Assembly: GCF_900141875.1 (NCBI RefSeq)
Contig: NZ_FQZE01000022.1
Location: 28,956 to 92,955 of the forward strand
Reading direction: 5' to 3'
DNA length: 64,000 nucleotides
DNA from: Tangfeifania diversioriginum
GTDB taxonomy: Bacteria > Bacteroidota > Bacteroidia > Bacteroidales > Prolixibacteraceae
A program made the position numbers and the translations under genes. A model generated the notes under the pieces. The model did no database searches, had not been told where the DNA came from, and was given only the letters and a program-made list of their open reading frames with translations. Of the stretch, positions 27,577 through 35,047 are shown piece by piece (within the stretch, counting starts at the first letter, position 1; every line of letters begins with the position of its first letter).

Positions 27577-28278
27577 TTAATAAACCGGATCCGGATTTAC
27601 CACATCCGATTCAATTTCTCCGTCTTTTAATTTTACCACGCGGTGTGCGTGCCTTGCAATATCTTCTTCGTGTGTAACCATGAGCAACGTGTTTCCCTTT
27701 CGGTGAATTTCGGCAAACAATTTCATAATTTCTTCTGAAATTTTGGAATCGAGGTTACCGGTAGGTTCATCGGCCAGCAGCAACGAAGGATGATTAACAA
27801 GCGCACGTGCAATGGCCACCCGCTGACGCTGCCCGCCCGAAAGCTCATTGGGCTGATGCAACATACGATCGGTGAGGCCAACATCGGTTAACGTACTGAC
27901 CGCACGTTTTTTTCTTTCATTTTTACGAACCCCCGAATAAACCATCGGCAACATCACGTTTTCCAATGCCGTACTGCGGGGAAGCAAATTAAACACCTGA
28001 AAGACAAATCCAATTTCTTTATTTCGGATTTCGGCCAGTTGATTGTCAGACAAACGGCTTACGTCGCGGTTATTGAGAATATAAGAACCACTGGTGGATG
28101 TATCAAGGCAGCCAATAATATTCATCAATGTTGATTTACCTGAACCGGAGGCACCCATAATAGCCACATATTCGCCCCTGAAAATATCGAGCGAAACATT
28201 TTTAAGAGCGTGAACTACCTGTGTTCCTACGCGGTAATTCTTCGAAATCGATTCCAGATGGATTACTTTTTCTTGCAT
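27577..28278 (-). CDS. MacB/LolD-type ABC transporter ATPase
   Basis: This is a 233-residue nucleotide-binding subunit with Walker [19 protein letters not shown] (42-59), signature [15 protein letters not shown] (about 145), Walker [12 protein letters not shown] and the H-loop [13 protein letters not shown]. The type ([27 protein letters not shown]) is that of MacB/LolD, which couple to FtsX-like permeases for efflux or lipoprotein release. No permease gene adjoins it: upstream is a divergent PQQ-repeat gene and downstream is PduO. Confidence 0.92.
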   Translation of the reverse strand: MQEKVIHLESISKNYRVGTQVVHALKNVSLDIFRGEYVAIMGASGSGKSTLMNIIGCLDTSTSGSYILNNRDVSRLSDNQLAEIRNKEIGFVFQVFNLLPRSTALENVMLPMVYSGVRKNERKKRAVSTLTDVGLTDRMLHQPNELSGGQRQRVAIARALVNHPSLLLADEPTGNLDSKISEEIMKLFAEIHRKGNTLLMVTHEEDIARHAHRVVKLKDGEIESDVVNPDPVY

Positions 28279-28501
28279 CGTTAATTTAGTTACTGTTTCA
28301 ACACGATCCTATACCTTCCTGTTCAGCTAAAAAGCAAAAATATATAACAAAACGAAGGTTCCTGTCTCATTTTTATCTTTTCATTGGTATCGTTTTAAAA
28401 GATAATATTACATGTCAACATTCTAATAGGTTAATTTAGCTTTATTACCATTAAACCCCAATTGATTTCAGGAGTCAAAACTTTTAAAACCAAAATTCAT
28501 T

Positions 28502-29836
28502 ATGAAGCTAAAAATCTATTCCGCATTATGTATCCTTCTTCTTTTTACCATTGAAGTAACGGCTCAAGCTGAAACGGAAAAACCAGAGAACAACTGGCCG
28601 CAGTGGCGGGGGCCGCTGGCAACCGGTGCAGCAATAAAAGGTAACCCACCTGTTGAATTCAGTGAAACTAAAAACCTGAAATGGAAAACTGCAATTCCCG
28701 GAAAGGGACATGCCACACCAATTGTTTGGGGAGACAAAATTATTGTGCAAACCGCGGTTTCAACCAACGAGAAAGCACCACAGGCCCCTGAAGGAGCCGG
28801 AGGAGGCAGCCGCATGGCACCAAGCCAAACTGATAAAATCCACGAGTTTTTAGTATTGATGGTTGACCGCAACTCGGGAGAAATTCTTTGGAAAACAATG
28901 GTAACACGCGAATGGCCACAGGAAAACACGCACGATCTGGGTAGCTGGGCATCCAATTCCCCCTGCACCGACGGCGAACATATTTATGCTTACTTCGGCT
29001 CGCGTGGCTTGTATTGCCTCGATTTTGAAGGCAATATCCTTTGGAAAAAAGACTTTGGCCAAATGGAAAAGCACATGAGCTTTGGAGAAGGAAGTTCACC
29101 TTATCTGTACGGCGATAAAATTTTTGTATTGTGGGATCACGAAGGAGATTCTTATTTATATGCACTCGACAAAACAACCGGTAATATCGTTTGGCAGGCA
29201 GAACGCGATGTAAATACCTCATGGTCTTCCCCAACAGTAGTGGAAGTAAACGATAAGCCGCAGGTTATAACTGCCGCTACCGATAATGTAACCGCCTACG
29301 ATTTTGAAACCGGCAATGTAATCTGGACATCTTCCGGCTTAACCCGCAACGTTATTCCCAATCCAATTTACAGCGATGGCATTTTGTATATAATGAGCGG
29401 ATTCAGGGGAAGCGCCATGCAAGCCATTGATATTTCGAAAGCAAAAGGCGATATTACAACTGGTGATGCCATTTTATGGACTTACAACAAAAACACGCCT
29501 TACACACCGCAACCGGTCCTGCTGAATGACAAACTCTATTTCCTGCGTGTAAACAATGGTTTTTTAAGCTGCATCGATGCCAAAACCGGAGCCCCTTATT
29601 ATGCCACAGAAAACCTGAGCGAAATCAGTACTTTATACTCCTCGCCCACAGGCGTTGACAATCGCTTGTACATAGCGGCCAAAAATGTAGTGATGGTAAT
29701 AAAAGGTGGCGAAACTTTCGAAGTACTTGCCATAAACGAAGTGAATGATAATTTTCACGCGTCGCCTGTAATTGTTGGCAACGACCTTATTTTGCGTGGG
29801 TTTAATTCACTCTACTGTTTTTCTGAAAACTATTGA
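28502..29836 (+). CDS. Exported PQQ-like beta-propeller protein
   Basis: This is a 444-residue secreted protein (signal peptide ending IEVTAQA). It has repeated beta-propeller blades with the LDxxTGxxxW pattern, e.g. MVDRNSGEILWKTM, ALDKTTGNIVWQAE and AYDFETGNVIW, starting with NWPQWRGPLATG. Related proteins are common in Bacteroidota and Planctomycetes. They are not necessarily PQQ enzymes: no dehydrogenase active-site motif is visible. It ends against a convergent gene, with the shared hairpin lying inside that gene's coding end. Confidence 0.88.
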   Translation: MKLKIYSALCILLLFTIEVTAQAETEKPENNWPQWRGPLATGAAIKGNPPVEFSETKNLKWKTAIPGKGHATPIVWGDKIIVQTAVSTNEKAPQAPEGAGGGSRMAPSQTDKIHEFLVLMVDRNSGEILWKTMVTREWPQENTHDLGSWASNSPCTDGEHIYAYFGSRGLYCLDFEGNILWKKDFGQMEKHMSFGEGSSPYLYGDKIFVLWDHEGDSYLYALDKTTGNIVWQAERDVNTSWSSPTVVEVNDKPQVITAATDNVTAYDFETGNVIWTSSGLTRNVIPNPIYSDGILYIMSGFRGSAMQAIDISKAKGDITTGDAILWTYNKNTPYTPQPVLLNDKLYFLRVNNGFLSCIDAKTGAPYYATENLSEISTLYSSPTGVDNRLYIAAKNVVMVIKGGETFEVLAINEVNDNFHASPVIVGNDLILRGFNSLYCFSENY

Positions 29837-29843
29837 CACATAT

Positions 29844-31112
29844 CTACGAAATATAAAAAGCTCCGGGAGAAAACTGTTTTTTCTCCCTCGGAGCTTGTTC
29901 AAAGTATTTCCGAAAAAGAGTAAATCGCTGCGATTTTGATTGGGTTCTTTTTTGTCGCAAATAACTGAACCTTAGCGGTGAATGACTATCCAGCACAGCA
30001 AGGTATCCATCAGAATAATATTCCGGGTTCATTCCCGCCGACTCGATAATCATCAATTCAATACTCCTGTTCATCAGTTTCAGCATCACATCAATATCCA
30101 CCCCATCGAAGCACCTCATTTCTTGCATTATGGTGCGCCCAAAATTGATGGTTTTATTCACAAAAACGCTGAGCGAACTATCTTTATCCCTGCAGGAAAA
30201 CATTGTTTTGGTGTGTCCTTCGGTATCTTCCTTCACATCCTGGATATCATCGAGCAGCTGCAAATAAACGCCGTAGCCAAACAATGCCTGCTCCTGTTCA
30301 CGTGTCAGCCGGCCGGCCACCAGATACCCATCGGCCAAAACCGATGCACCACCTTTTTCAAAACAAATTTCCCTGATTTTTCCGTCGGGCATTCCGTTGC
30401 AGTTTATGAGAGCGAGGCTTCGGGTTTGACCGTTCTGAATAGCGTACAAACTTTCATAAACCCCCGGAAATTGATGTCGGGCGTACTGTATCTCAAACAA
30501 CTCAACCAGTTTAAAAAGTTGTTCCTCGGTGGAGTTGGCAGGAATTACCAATTCACCATGCAACCGTTTATTAAACCGTTTGCTGAATGCTTTTTTCTCC
30601 TCATCAGAAACCGAAAGGTCGTCCAGGTAATTGTCGCTGTACGGATAAATCATGCTGTACCCAAAAACAGACGGGGTAATTTCAACCGGAACGCCCATCA
30701 TCAATTGCAAACCATTCATAATCCATACGTTGCGCATTCCCTGGTAAATATTTTCAGGTGAAAGTTCGGGACCGAATTCACGCGCCCGGTAGAAAAAATC
30801 CTTTGATACATTTTTAAATTTATCCGAAAGAATGATTTCAAGCTGGTCTTCTTCAAAATCGAACACATTCTTTAAAAACGCCTTGAAATACGGAAAAAAT
30901 GACTGCCCCGGATCTTCTTTCTGAAGGGTTCGCACATTTTTCCTTGATTTAAGCACCTCAAGTTTTTGTTGAAACTGCTGGAAATTTTCTTCGCGCAGTT
31001 TTTGTTCCTCAGAGGTGTAAGTCTTTTCAAATTCAGGAAGCGTTTCCGGACTATTTTCCCAAACCTTTACGGTGTGGTCGATAAAATCAGTTACAGCCAG
31101 CATAGTTTTCAT
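29844..31112 (-). CDS. Class I isoprenoid-synthase-like protein
   Basis: This is a 422-residue all-helical protein. Two aspartate-rich segments sit where class I prenyl/terpene synthases hold metal: SDNYLDDLS (about 178-186) and LQLLDDIQDVKED (about 290-302). The second closely resembles the second Asp motif of polyprenyl synthases, including the ED tail. The N-terminal 120 residues are unrelated to typical prenyltransferases. In the known fold these motifs bind Mg-diphosphate. The substrate is unknown. The gene stands alone with no carotenoid or hopanoid gene nearby. Confidence 0.7.
   Translation of the reverse strand: MKTMLAVTDFIDHTVKVWENSPETLPEFEKTYTSEEQKLREENFQQFQQKLEVLKSRKNVRTLQKEDPGQSFFPYFKAFLKNVFDFEEDQLEIILSDKFKNVSKDFFYRAREFGPELSPENIYQGMRNVWIMNGLQLMMGVPVEITPSVFGYSMIYPYSDNYLDDLSVSDEEKKAFSKRFNKRLHGELVIPANSTEEQLFKLVELFEIQYARHQFPGVYESLYAIQNGQTRSLALINCNGMPDGKIREICFEKGGASVLADGYLVAGRLTREQEQALFGYGVYLQLLDDIQDVKEDTEGHTKTMFSCRDKDSSLSVFVNKTINFGRTIMQEMRCFDGVDIDVMLKLMNRSIELMIIESAGMNPEYYSDGYLAVLDSHSPLRFSYLRQKRTQSKSQRFTLFRKYFEQAPREKKQFSPGAFYIS
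29858..29896. terminator. Terminator hairpin inside a coding 3' end
   Basis: AAGCTCCGGGAGAAAA (29858-29873) pairs with TTTTCTCCCTCGGAGCTT (29879-29896) apart from a two-base bulge. It terminates the PQQ-repeat transcript, yet it encodes the last residues (QAPREKKQFSPGAF) of the convergent isoprenoid-like gene. Confidence 0.65.
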
Positions 31113-31447
31113 AATTTGAAAGATAAAGATAGATATCTGTCAAACACAAACTACATTTTTTAGATAACCACCGGAATTATTTCGGTGAACTGGGTTATGA
31201 GTTCGTAAAAAAAACATAACCGTTCTCTTCAAAAAGAACGATTCCTACTGCTCGACAAATCGCCGATCCCAATATTACCCCAGTAAAAATTCCTCCAGGT
31301 TGGAAGGAGTAATTGGTTGTGTGGTTTTTACATGATAAGCCTCGGTAAATGTATTGGGAAAACGTGCCTCTTTTTTGGGATTGAACCACTTGAAGTATTA
31401 ACAAAATCGTGTCATCTCTTTTCGGTGAATCGGAATTCGCCGATCCC
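31113..31447. other. 335-bp intergenic region without recognised gene
   Basis: It is moderately AT-rich. CGCCGATCCC appears twice, at about 31262-31271 (followed by AATATT) and 31439-31448 (followed by TTAAGCAATATT at the YebC stop), perhaps a small decayed duplication. A minus-strand reading frame crosses it, but its composition is low-complexity and it overlaps the YebC gene. I see no RNA gene. Confidence 0.4.
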
Positions 31448-32158
31448 TTAAGCAATATTGGTATAAACCGCCTGCACGTCGTCGTCTTCCTCCAGCTTGT
31501 CGAGCAGTTTTTCAATCTCTTCCATCTGCTCTTCCCCGAATTCCACCGGGTCGTTGGGAAAACGTTTCAGGTTGGCTTTTTTAACTTCGATGTTCAGTTT
31601 TTCGAGCGCGGCAGCCATTTCGCCAAAACTGGTGAAATCTGCCGAAGCATAAACCACGCCTTCATTTTCTTCAATTTCTTCCAGGCCTGCATCGATCAGT
31701 TCCAGTTCGAGCTCTTCCAAATCCGTATCGTCCTGTTTTTCAAATTCGAAAACCGATTTATGTGAAAACATAAACTCCAGCGAGCCGGTTGGCACCAAAC
31801 TGCCAGCTGCCTTGTTAAAATAGCTTTTTACATTGGCAACCGTGCGGGTAGAGTTGTCAGTAGCGCATTCCACAAAAACCAGTACCCCGTGCGGGCCTTT
31901 TCCTTCGTAATTCACCTCGTTGAAATTGGCGGCATCTTTGCCACTGGCACGTTTAATGGCTGCGTCGATATTCGATTTGGGCATGTTCTGCGCCTTGGCA
32001 TTCAGAATAGCAGTTCGCAAAGTAGCGTTCAAGTCAGGGTCGGGCCCGCCGGATTTGGCAGCAATAGTTATTTTTTTCGCCAGTTTTGGAAACACCCGCG
32101 ACATTTTGTCCCAACGTTTTTCTTTGGCCGCTCTGCGGTATTCAAATGCTCTCCCCAT
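31448..32158 (-). CDS. yebC: YebC/PmpR-family protein
   Basis: This is a 236-residue protein starting [30 protein letters not shown], with [21 protein letters not shown] and YEGKGPHGV, the standard TACO1/YebC signatures. Known members regulate transcription or help ribosomes on difficult (proline-rich) stretches. The length is normal. Confidence 0.95.
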   Translation of the reverse strand: MGRAFEYRRAAKEKRWDKMSRVFPKLAKKITIAAKSGGPDPDLNATLRTAILNAKAQNMPKSNIDAAIKRASGKDAANFNEVNYEGKGPHGVLVFVECATDNSTRTVANVKSYFNKAAGSLVPTGSLEFMFSHKSVFEFEKQDDTDLEELELELIDAGLEEIEENEGVVYASADFTSFGEMAAALEKLNIEVKKANLKRFPNDPVEFGEEQMEEIEKLLDKLEEDDDVQAVYTNIA

Positions 32159-32248
32159 GTCTCAGATTTTATTTTGTGAAAATTTCAGCAAAAATAGATT
32201 TTGGATTTGAATTTCAGGCACACCTTATTATAAAAAAATGCAGGTGGT

Positions 32249-32371
32249 TCATATTTTTTTGGATTTACACACTTTATCCTTCTTTTTTACCAGCGCACCG
32301 CATTTTTTGCATTGAAACTTGGGATTCTCCTTGTCTTTAAAATTTTTCTTCTTACAAGCTGTTTTACTCAT
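32249..32371 (-). CDS. 40-aa cysteine-containing small protein
   Basis: This short gene was read directly: MSKTACKKKNFKDKENPKF followed by QCKKCGALVKKKDKVCKSKKI. Cys6, Cys21, Cys24 and Cys36 with many lysines suggest a one-knuckle zinc protein. It starts 1 bp after the stop of the RapZ-fusion gene on the same strand, so it is almost certainly cotranscribed. The function is unknown. Confidence 0.7.
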   Translation of the reverse strand: MSKTACKKKNFKDKENPKFQCKKCGALVKKKDKVCKSKKI

Positions 32372-32372
32372 G

Positions 32373-33803
32373 TTAAATTTGTTGTTCGCGGTGAATGAGA
32401 ACAACATTTACAGGGTAATTGTTTCGCAGGTGGCCGGCAACTTTCTCAGCAGCATATACCGAGCGGTGTTGCCCGCCGGTACACCCAAAGCTTACGGAGA
32501 GATGTAAAAATCCACGTTCCAGGTAATTTTTCACCGACTGGTCAACAAGCGCTTTAACCGGTTTTAAAAACCATTCCATTTCCGATTTTTGCTCCAGGAA
32601 TTCCTGCACTTTCAAATCTTTTCCGGTCAGGTTCTTGTACTCGGGGTAGCGGCCCGGATTGTTCAGCGCGCGGCAGTCAAACACAAACCCGCCGCCGTTT
32701 CCTGAAGGGTCATCAGGAATTCCTTTTTTATAGGAAAAGCTCATCACACGAACTGTTAACTCGCTGTTACTGCTACGTCCGTATTCTTTCAGTGTTTCCG
32801 ATTGGGTGAGCAGCTTTAATACATTCAGCAACTCGGGCATCCGCACCGGGAGTTTTAGCTTCGGCAACAGGTTTTCAAGGTTTCGGATGGCGAACGGAAT
32901 ACTTTTCAGGAAATGCTCTTTTTTCTCGTAAAACCCCCGAAATCCGTAGGCTCCCATTGCCTGCATAATGCGAATCAGCACAAAACCATTGAAATACGAA
33001 GTAAATTCATCTTCATTTACATTCATGTAATTTTTCAGTTCAGAAAGATAAAACTGAAAAAGCTGGTTGCGGGCATCCTGCGGAATATCTGCTTTGCCGT
33101 CGTACAGCAACGAAGCCAAATCGTATTGCAACGCACCGCGGCGTCCGCCCTGGTAGTCGATAAAATACACATCGTTATCTTTCAGCATTATGTTACGCGA
33201 CTGAAAATCGCGATACATAAAAAAACCAGATGGTGCTGAAAGCAGGTAATTACTGAATGCCTGAAAATCGTCTTCGAGTCCCTGCTCGTCGAACGGTACC
33301 TTTGCCAGTTTCAGAAAATAATACTTGAAATAATTCAGGTCCCACATCATCGATTGCTTGTCGAAAGCTTCGCGCGGGTAACAAACCGAGTAGTTCAGGT
33401 CTTTGCCGGCAATAATCTGAATTTTAGGTAAAACCTGCAATACTTTCCGGTATTCAGAAATAATATTTTCAGAAAAACCTTCCGACTCGCGGGCTTTGGA
33501 GAGGTAATCAAAAAGCGTGGTGTCGCCCAAATCTTCGAGCAAATACTTTTTCAAATCCGAACTCACGGTATAAATTTCAGGCACCGGCAATTCTTTTTTC
33601 CGGAAATGATTGGTAAACGAAAGAAACGCCGTATTCTCCTTCACATCGTCATTAAATGCGCCGATAACTGAGCGGTTCTCATTTTGCAACCGGCAGTATT
33701 CCCTGTCGGAGCCTGATGCGGGCAACATACTGAATGAATCGACCTTTTCCTGAAAGTGCTGCTCAAACAGTTGAATTATTTCGTTTTTTTCTTCGTTGTT
33801 CAA
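32373..33803 (-). CDS. AmgK-like sugar kinase fused to RapZ C-terminal domain
   Basis: This is a 476-residue fusion. Residues 1-325 are an APH-type phosphotransferase: ASGSDREYCRL (ATP loop), LLEDLGDTTLF, YRDFQSRNIM (catalytic HxD variant: D in YRDF) and FIDYQGGRRGALQYDLASLL (metal Asp). This matches N-acetylmuramate/GlcNAc kinase AmgK. Residues about 345-476 match the C-terminal half of RapZ: VRVMSFSYKKGIP, GFVFDCRALNNPGR, VSFGCTGGQHRSVYAAE. RapZ in E. coli senses glucosamine-6-phosphate through this domain. The P-loop half of RapZ is absent. A cell-wall sugar recycling role is inferred. Confidence 0.88.
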   Translation of the reverse strand: MNNEEKNEIIQLFEQHFQEKVDSFSMLPASGSDREYCRLQNENRSVIGAFNDDVKENTAFLSFTNHFRKKELPVPEIYTVSSDLKKYLLEDLGDTTLFDYLSKARESEGFSENIISEYRKVLQVLPKIQIIAGKDLNYSVCYPREAFDKQSMMWDLNYFKYYFLKLAKVPFDEQGLEDDFQAFSNYLLSAPSGFFMYRDFQSRNIMLKDNDVYFIDYQGGRRGALQYDLASLLYDGKADIPQDARNQLFQFYLSELKNYMNVNEDEFTSYFNGFVLIRIMQAMGAYGFRGFYEKKEHFLKSIPFAIRNLENLLPKLKLPVRMPELLNVLKLLTQSETLKEYGRSSNSELTVRVMSFSYKKGIPDDPSGNGGGFVFDCRALNNPGRYPEYKNLTGKDLKVQEFLEQKSEMEWFLKPVKALVDQSVKNYLERGFLHLSVSFGCTGGQHRSVYAAEKVAGHLRNNYPVNVVLIHREQQI

Positions 33804-33857
33804 TTTATGAAAATTTAAAGATTAAACGTATTTTTATCTTTTCATGATAAATATAAT

Positions 33858-34580
33858 ATGGCTAAAACCAAATCCAAAAGTATTCATTTTTTAAGCATCG
33901 CCCGATTTTTTTTTATTCTCGCCGGAATTTTCTTTCTGGTTTGTGTGGCACTGGCTTTTACATCGCTCCCTTACTGGGGCATACATTGGCTTGGCACCAG
34001 CAAATCGGAACTGGCTCATCCGCCCGAAACCATTATTTTGATGGGCGGTGGCGGTATGCCCAGCGAAAGCAACCTGATGCGCAGCTGGTATGCGGGAAGG
34101 GCTGCCGAAAGTTTCCCCGAGGCCAACGTACTGATTGTCATGCCGGGGGAGCTAACGGACAGCCTGAGCACACCACAAAAAATGAAAGAAGAGCTGGTGC
34201 TGCGAGGCGTGAATCCCAAACAGATTCAATTTGAAAATGAAGGAACCAACACCCGATCGCAGGCACTGAACTGCAAGAAAAAGCTGAATATCAATGAACC
34301 TGTTCTTCTCATAACTTCACCCGAACATGCACGACGATCAGTTTTATCTTTTCAAAAAGCCGGGTTTGAAAAAATAAATGCCCTGCCTGCATTTGAAGAT
34401 GCTGCCGAAGCCGATTTTTCATTCAGCGATGACGAACTGGGAGGCAATAAAACTTTTGTACCCGATGTGGGCCAGAGCATGTCGGTGCGCTACCAGCTTT
34501 GGAACCACCTGAAATATGAGATTACTTTTGCACGCGAAATACTGGCATTGGCATATTACAAATTGCGAGGCTGGATTTAA
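33858..34580 (+). CDS. YdcF/SanA-like DUF218 protein
   Basis: This is a 240-residue protein with one N-terminal membrane helix (about 12-35) and a DUF218 domain: ETIILMGGGGMPSESNLMRSWYAGRAAE, LIVMPGEL, ENEGTNTRSQALNC and LLITSPEHARRSVLSFQKAGF. Family members (YdcF, SanA, ElyC) act in envelope or peptidoglycan homeostasis with unknown enzymology. It is divergent from the kinase/RapZ fusion across 54 bp, consistent with a shared envelope theme. Confidence 0.87.
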   Translation: MAKTKSKSIHFLSIARFFFILAGIFFLVCVALAFTSLPYWGIHWLGTSKSELAHPPETIILMGGGGMPSESNLMRSWYAGRAAESFPEANVLIVMPGELTDSLSTPQKMKEELVLRGVNPKQIQFENEGTNTRSQALNCKKKLNINEPVLLITSPEHARRSVLSFQKAGFEKINALPAFEDAAEADFSFSDDELGGNKTFVPDVGQSMSVRYQLWNHLKYEITFAREILALAYYKLRGWI

Positions 34581-34605
34581 TAAAAATATCTATATATTTG
34601 CATGC

Positions 34606-34872
34606 ATGGATATAAAAACAAAAATTGAAGTCAAAAAACTGGACCTTCAGCCCGAAAACAAAGGGATTAAAAACTTTTTTAAATCGAAACAAACACGCAG
34701 AACGCTGATTGCAATTCTTGTAGGATCATTGATCGCATTAGCCTTCTATTATTTTACCGAAGGACAAAGCATGAATACTTTTTCAGTGGAACAAGCGCTG
34801 AAAAACATGGCCCTCGGCGGTTTTTTCGGGTTCTTTGTTACCAACAGCCCGTGCGCACGGGGAAGGTGTTAA
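34606..34872 (+). CDS. Small one-TM protein with CxxxxC tail
   Basis: This is an 88-residue protein (MDIKTKIEVKKLDLQPENKG) with one or two hydrophobic segments (about 32-46 and 67-80) and a C-terminal SPCARGRC. TATATTTG at 34593-34600 is an exact -7 box, but it is so close to the ATG that the message would be nearly leaderless. Two cysteines at the end and the adjacent feo operon make a metal role possible, but unproven. Confidence 0.6.
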   Translation: MDIKTKIEVKKLDLQPENKGIKNFFKSKQTRRTLIAILVGSLIALAFYYFTEGQSMNTFSVEQALKNMALGGFFGFFVTNSPCARGRC

Positions 34873-34889
34873 TCAATTTGTTCCGCAGT

Positions 34890-35024
34890 TCAATGGCAAC
34901 CGCAACCGGAATCACAACCGGCAGCGTTTTGTTTTTTCTTTTTCATGAAAATTTTTTTCACCAGATAAACTACTGCTGCAAGCACAATCAGGTAAACCAG
35001 TATGTTTTGTAATTCCCACATCAT
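34890..35024 (-). CDS. FeoB-associated Cys-rich membrane protein
   Basis: This 44-residue protein was read directly: MMWELQNILVYLIVLAAVVY then LVKKIFMKKKKQNAAGCDSG and CGCH. One membrane helix plus a basic stretch and a CxxxCxC tail is the pattern of the FeoB-associated Cys-rich family, found downstream of feoB. It lies 23 bp after feoB on the same strand. It is thought to handle iron at the FeoB pore or substitute for FeoC. Confidence 0.88.
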   Translation of the reverse strand: MMWELQNILVYLIVLAAVVYLVKKIFMKKKKQNAAGCDSGCGCH

Positions 35025-35047
35025 TTTATTTCAACTATTTTTCATTT

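Noticed and set aside
29982..30761. 259-residue plus-strand reading frame
   Set aside because: It lies antisense inside the isoprenoid-synthase-like gene, whose motifs are clear; the antisense product is His/Ile-rich without domains.
31195..31515. Minus-strand 106-residue reading frame
   Set aside because: It overlaps the 3' end of yebC, has no start signal and an unnatural composition; treated as chance.
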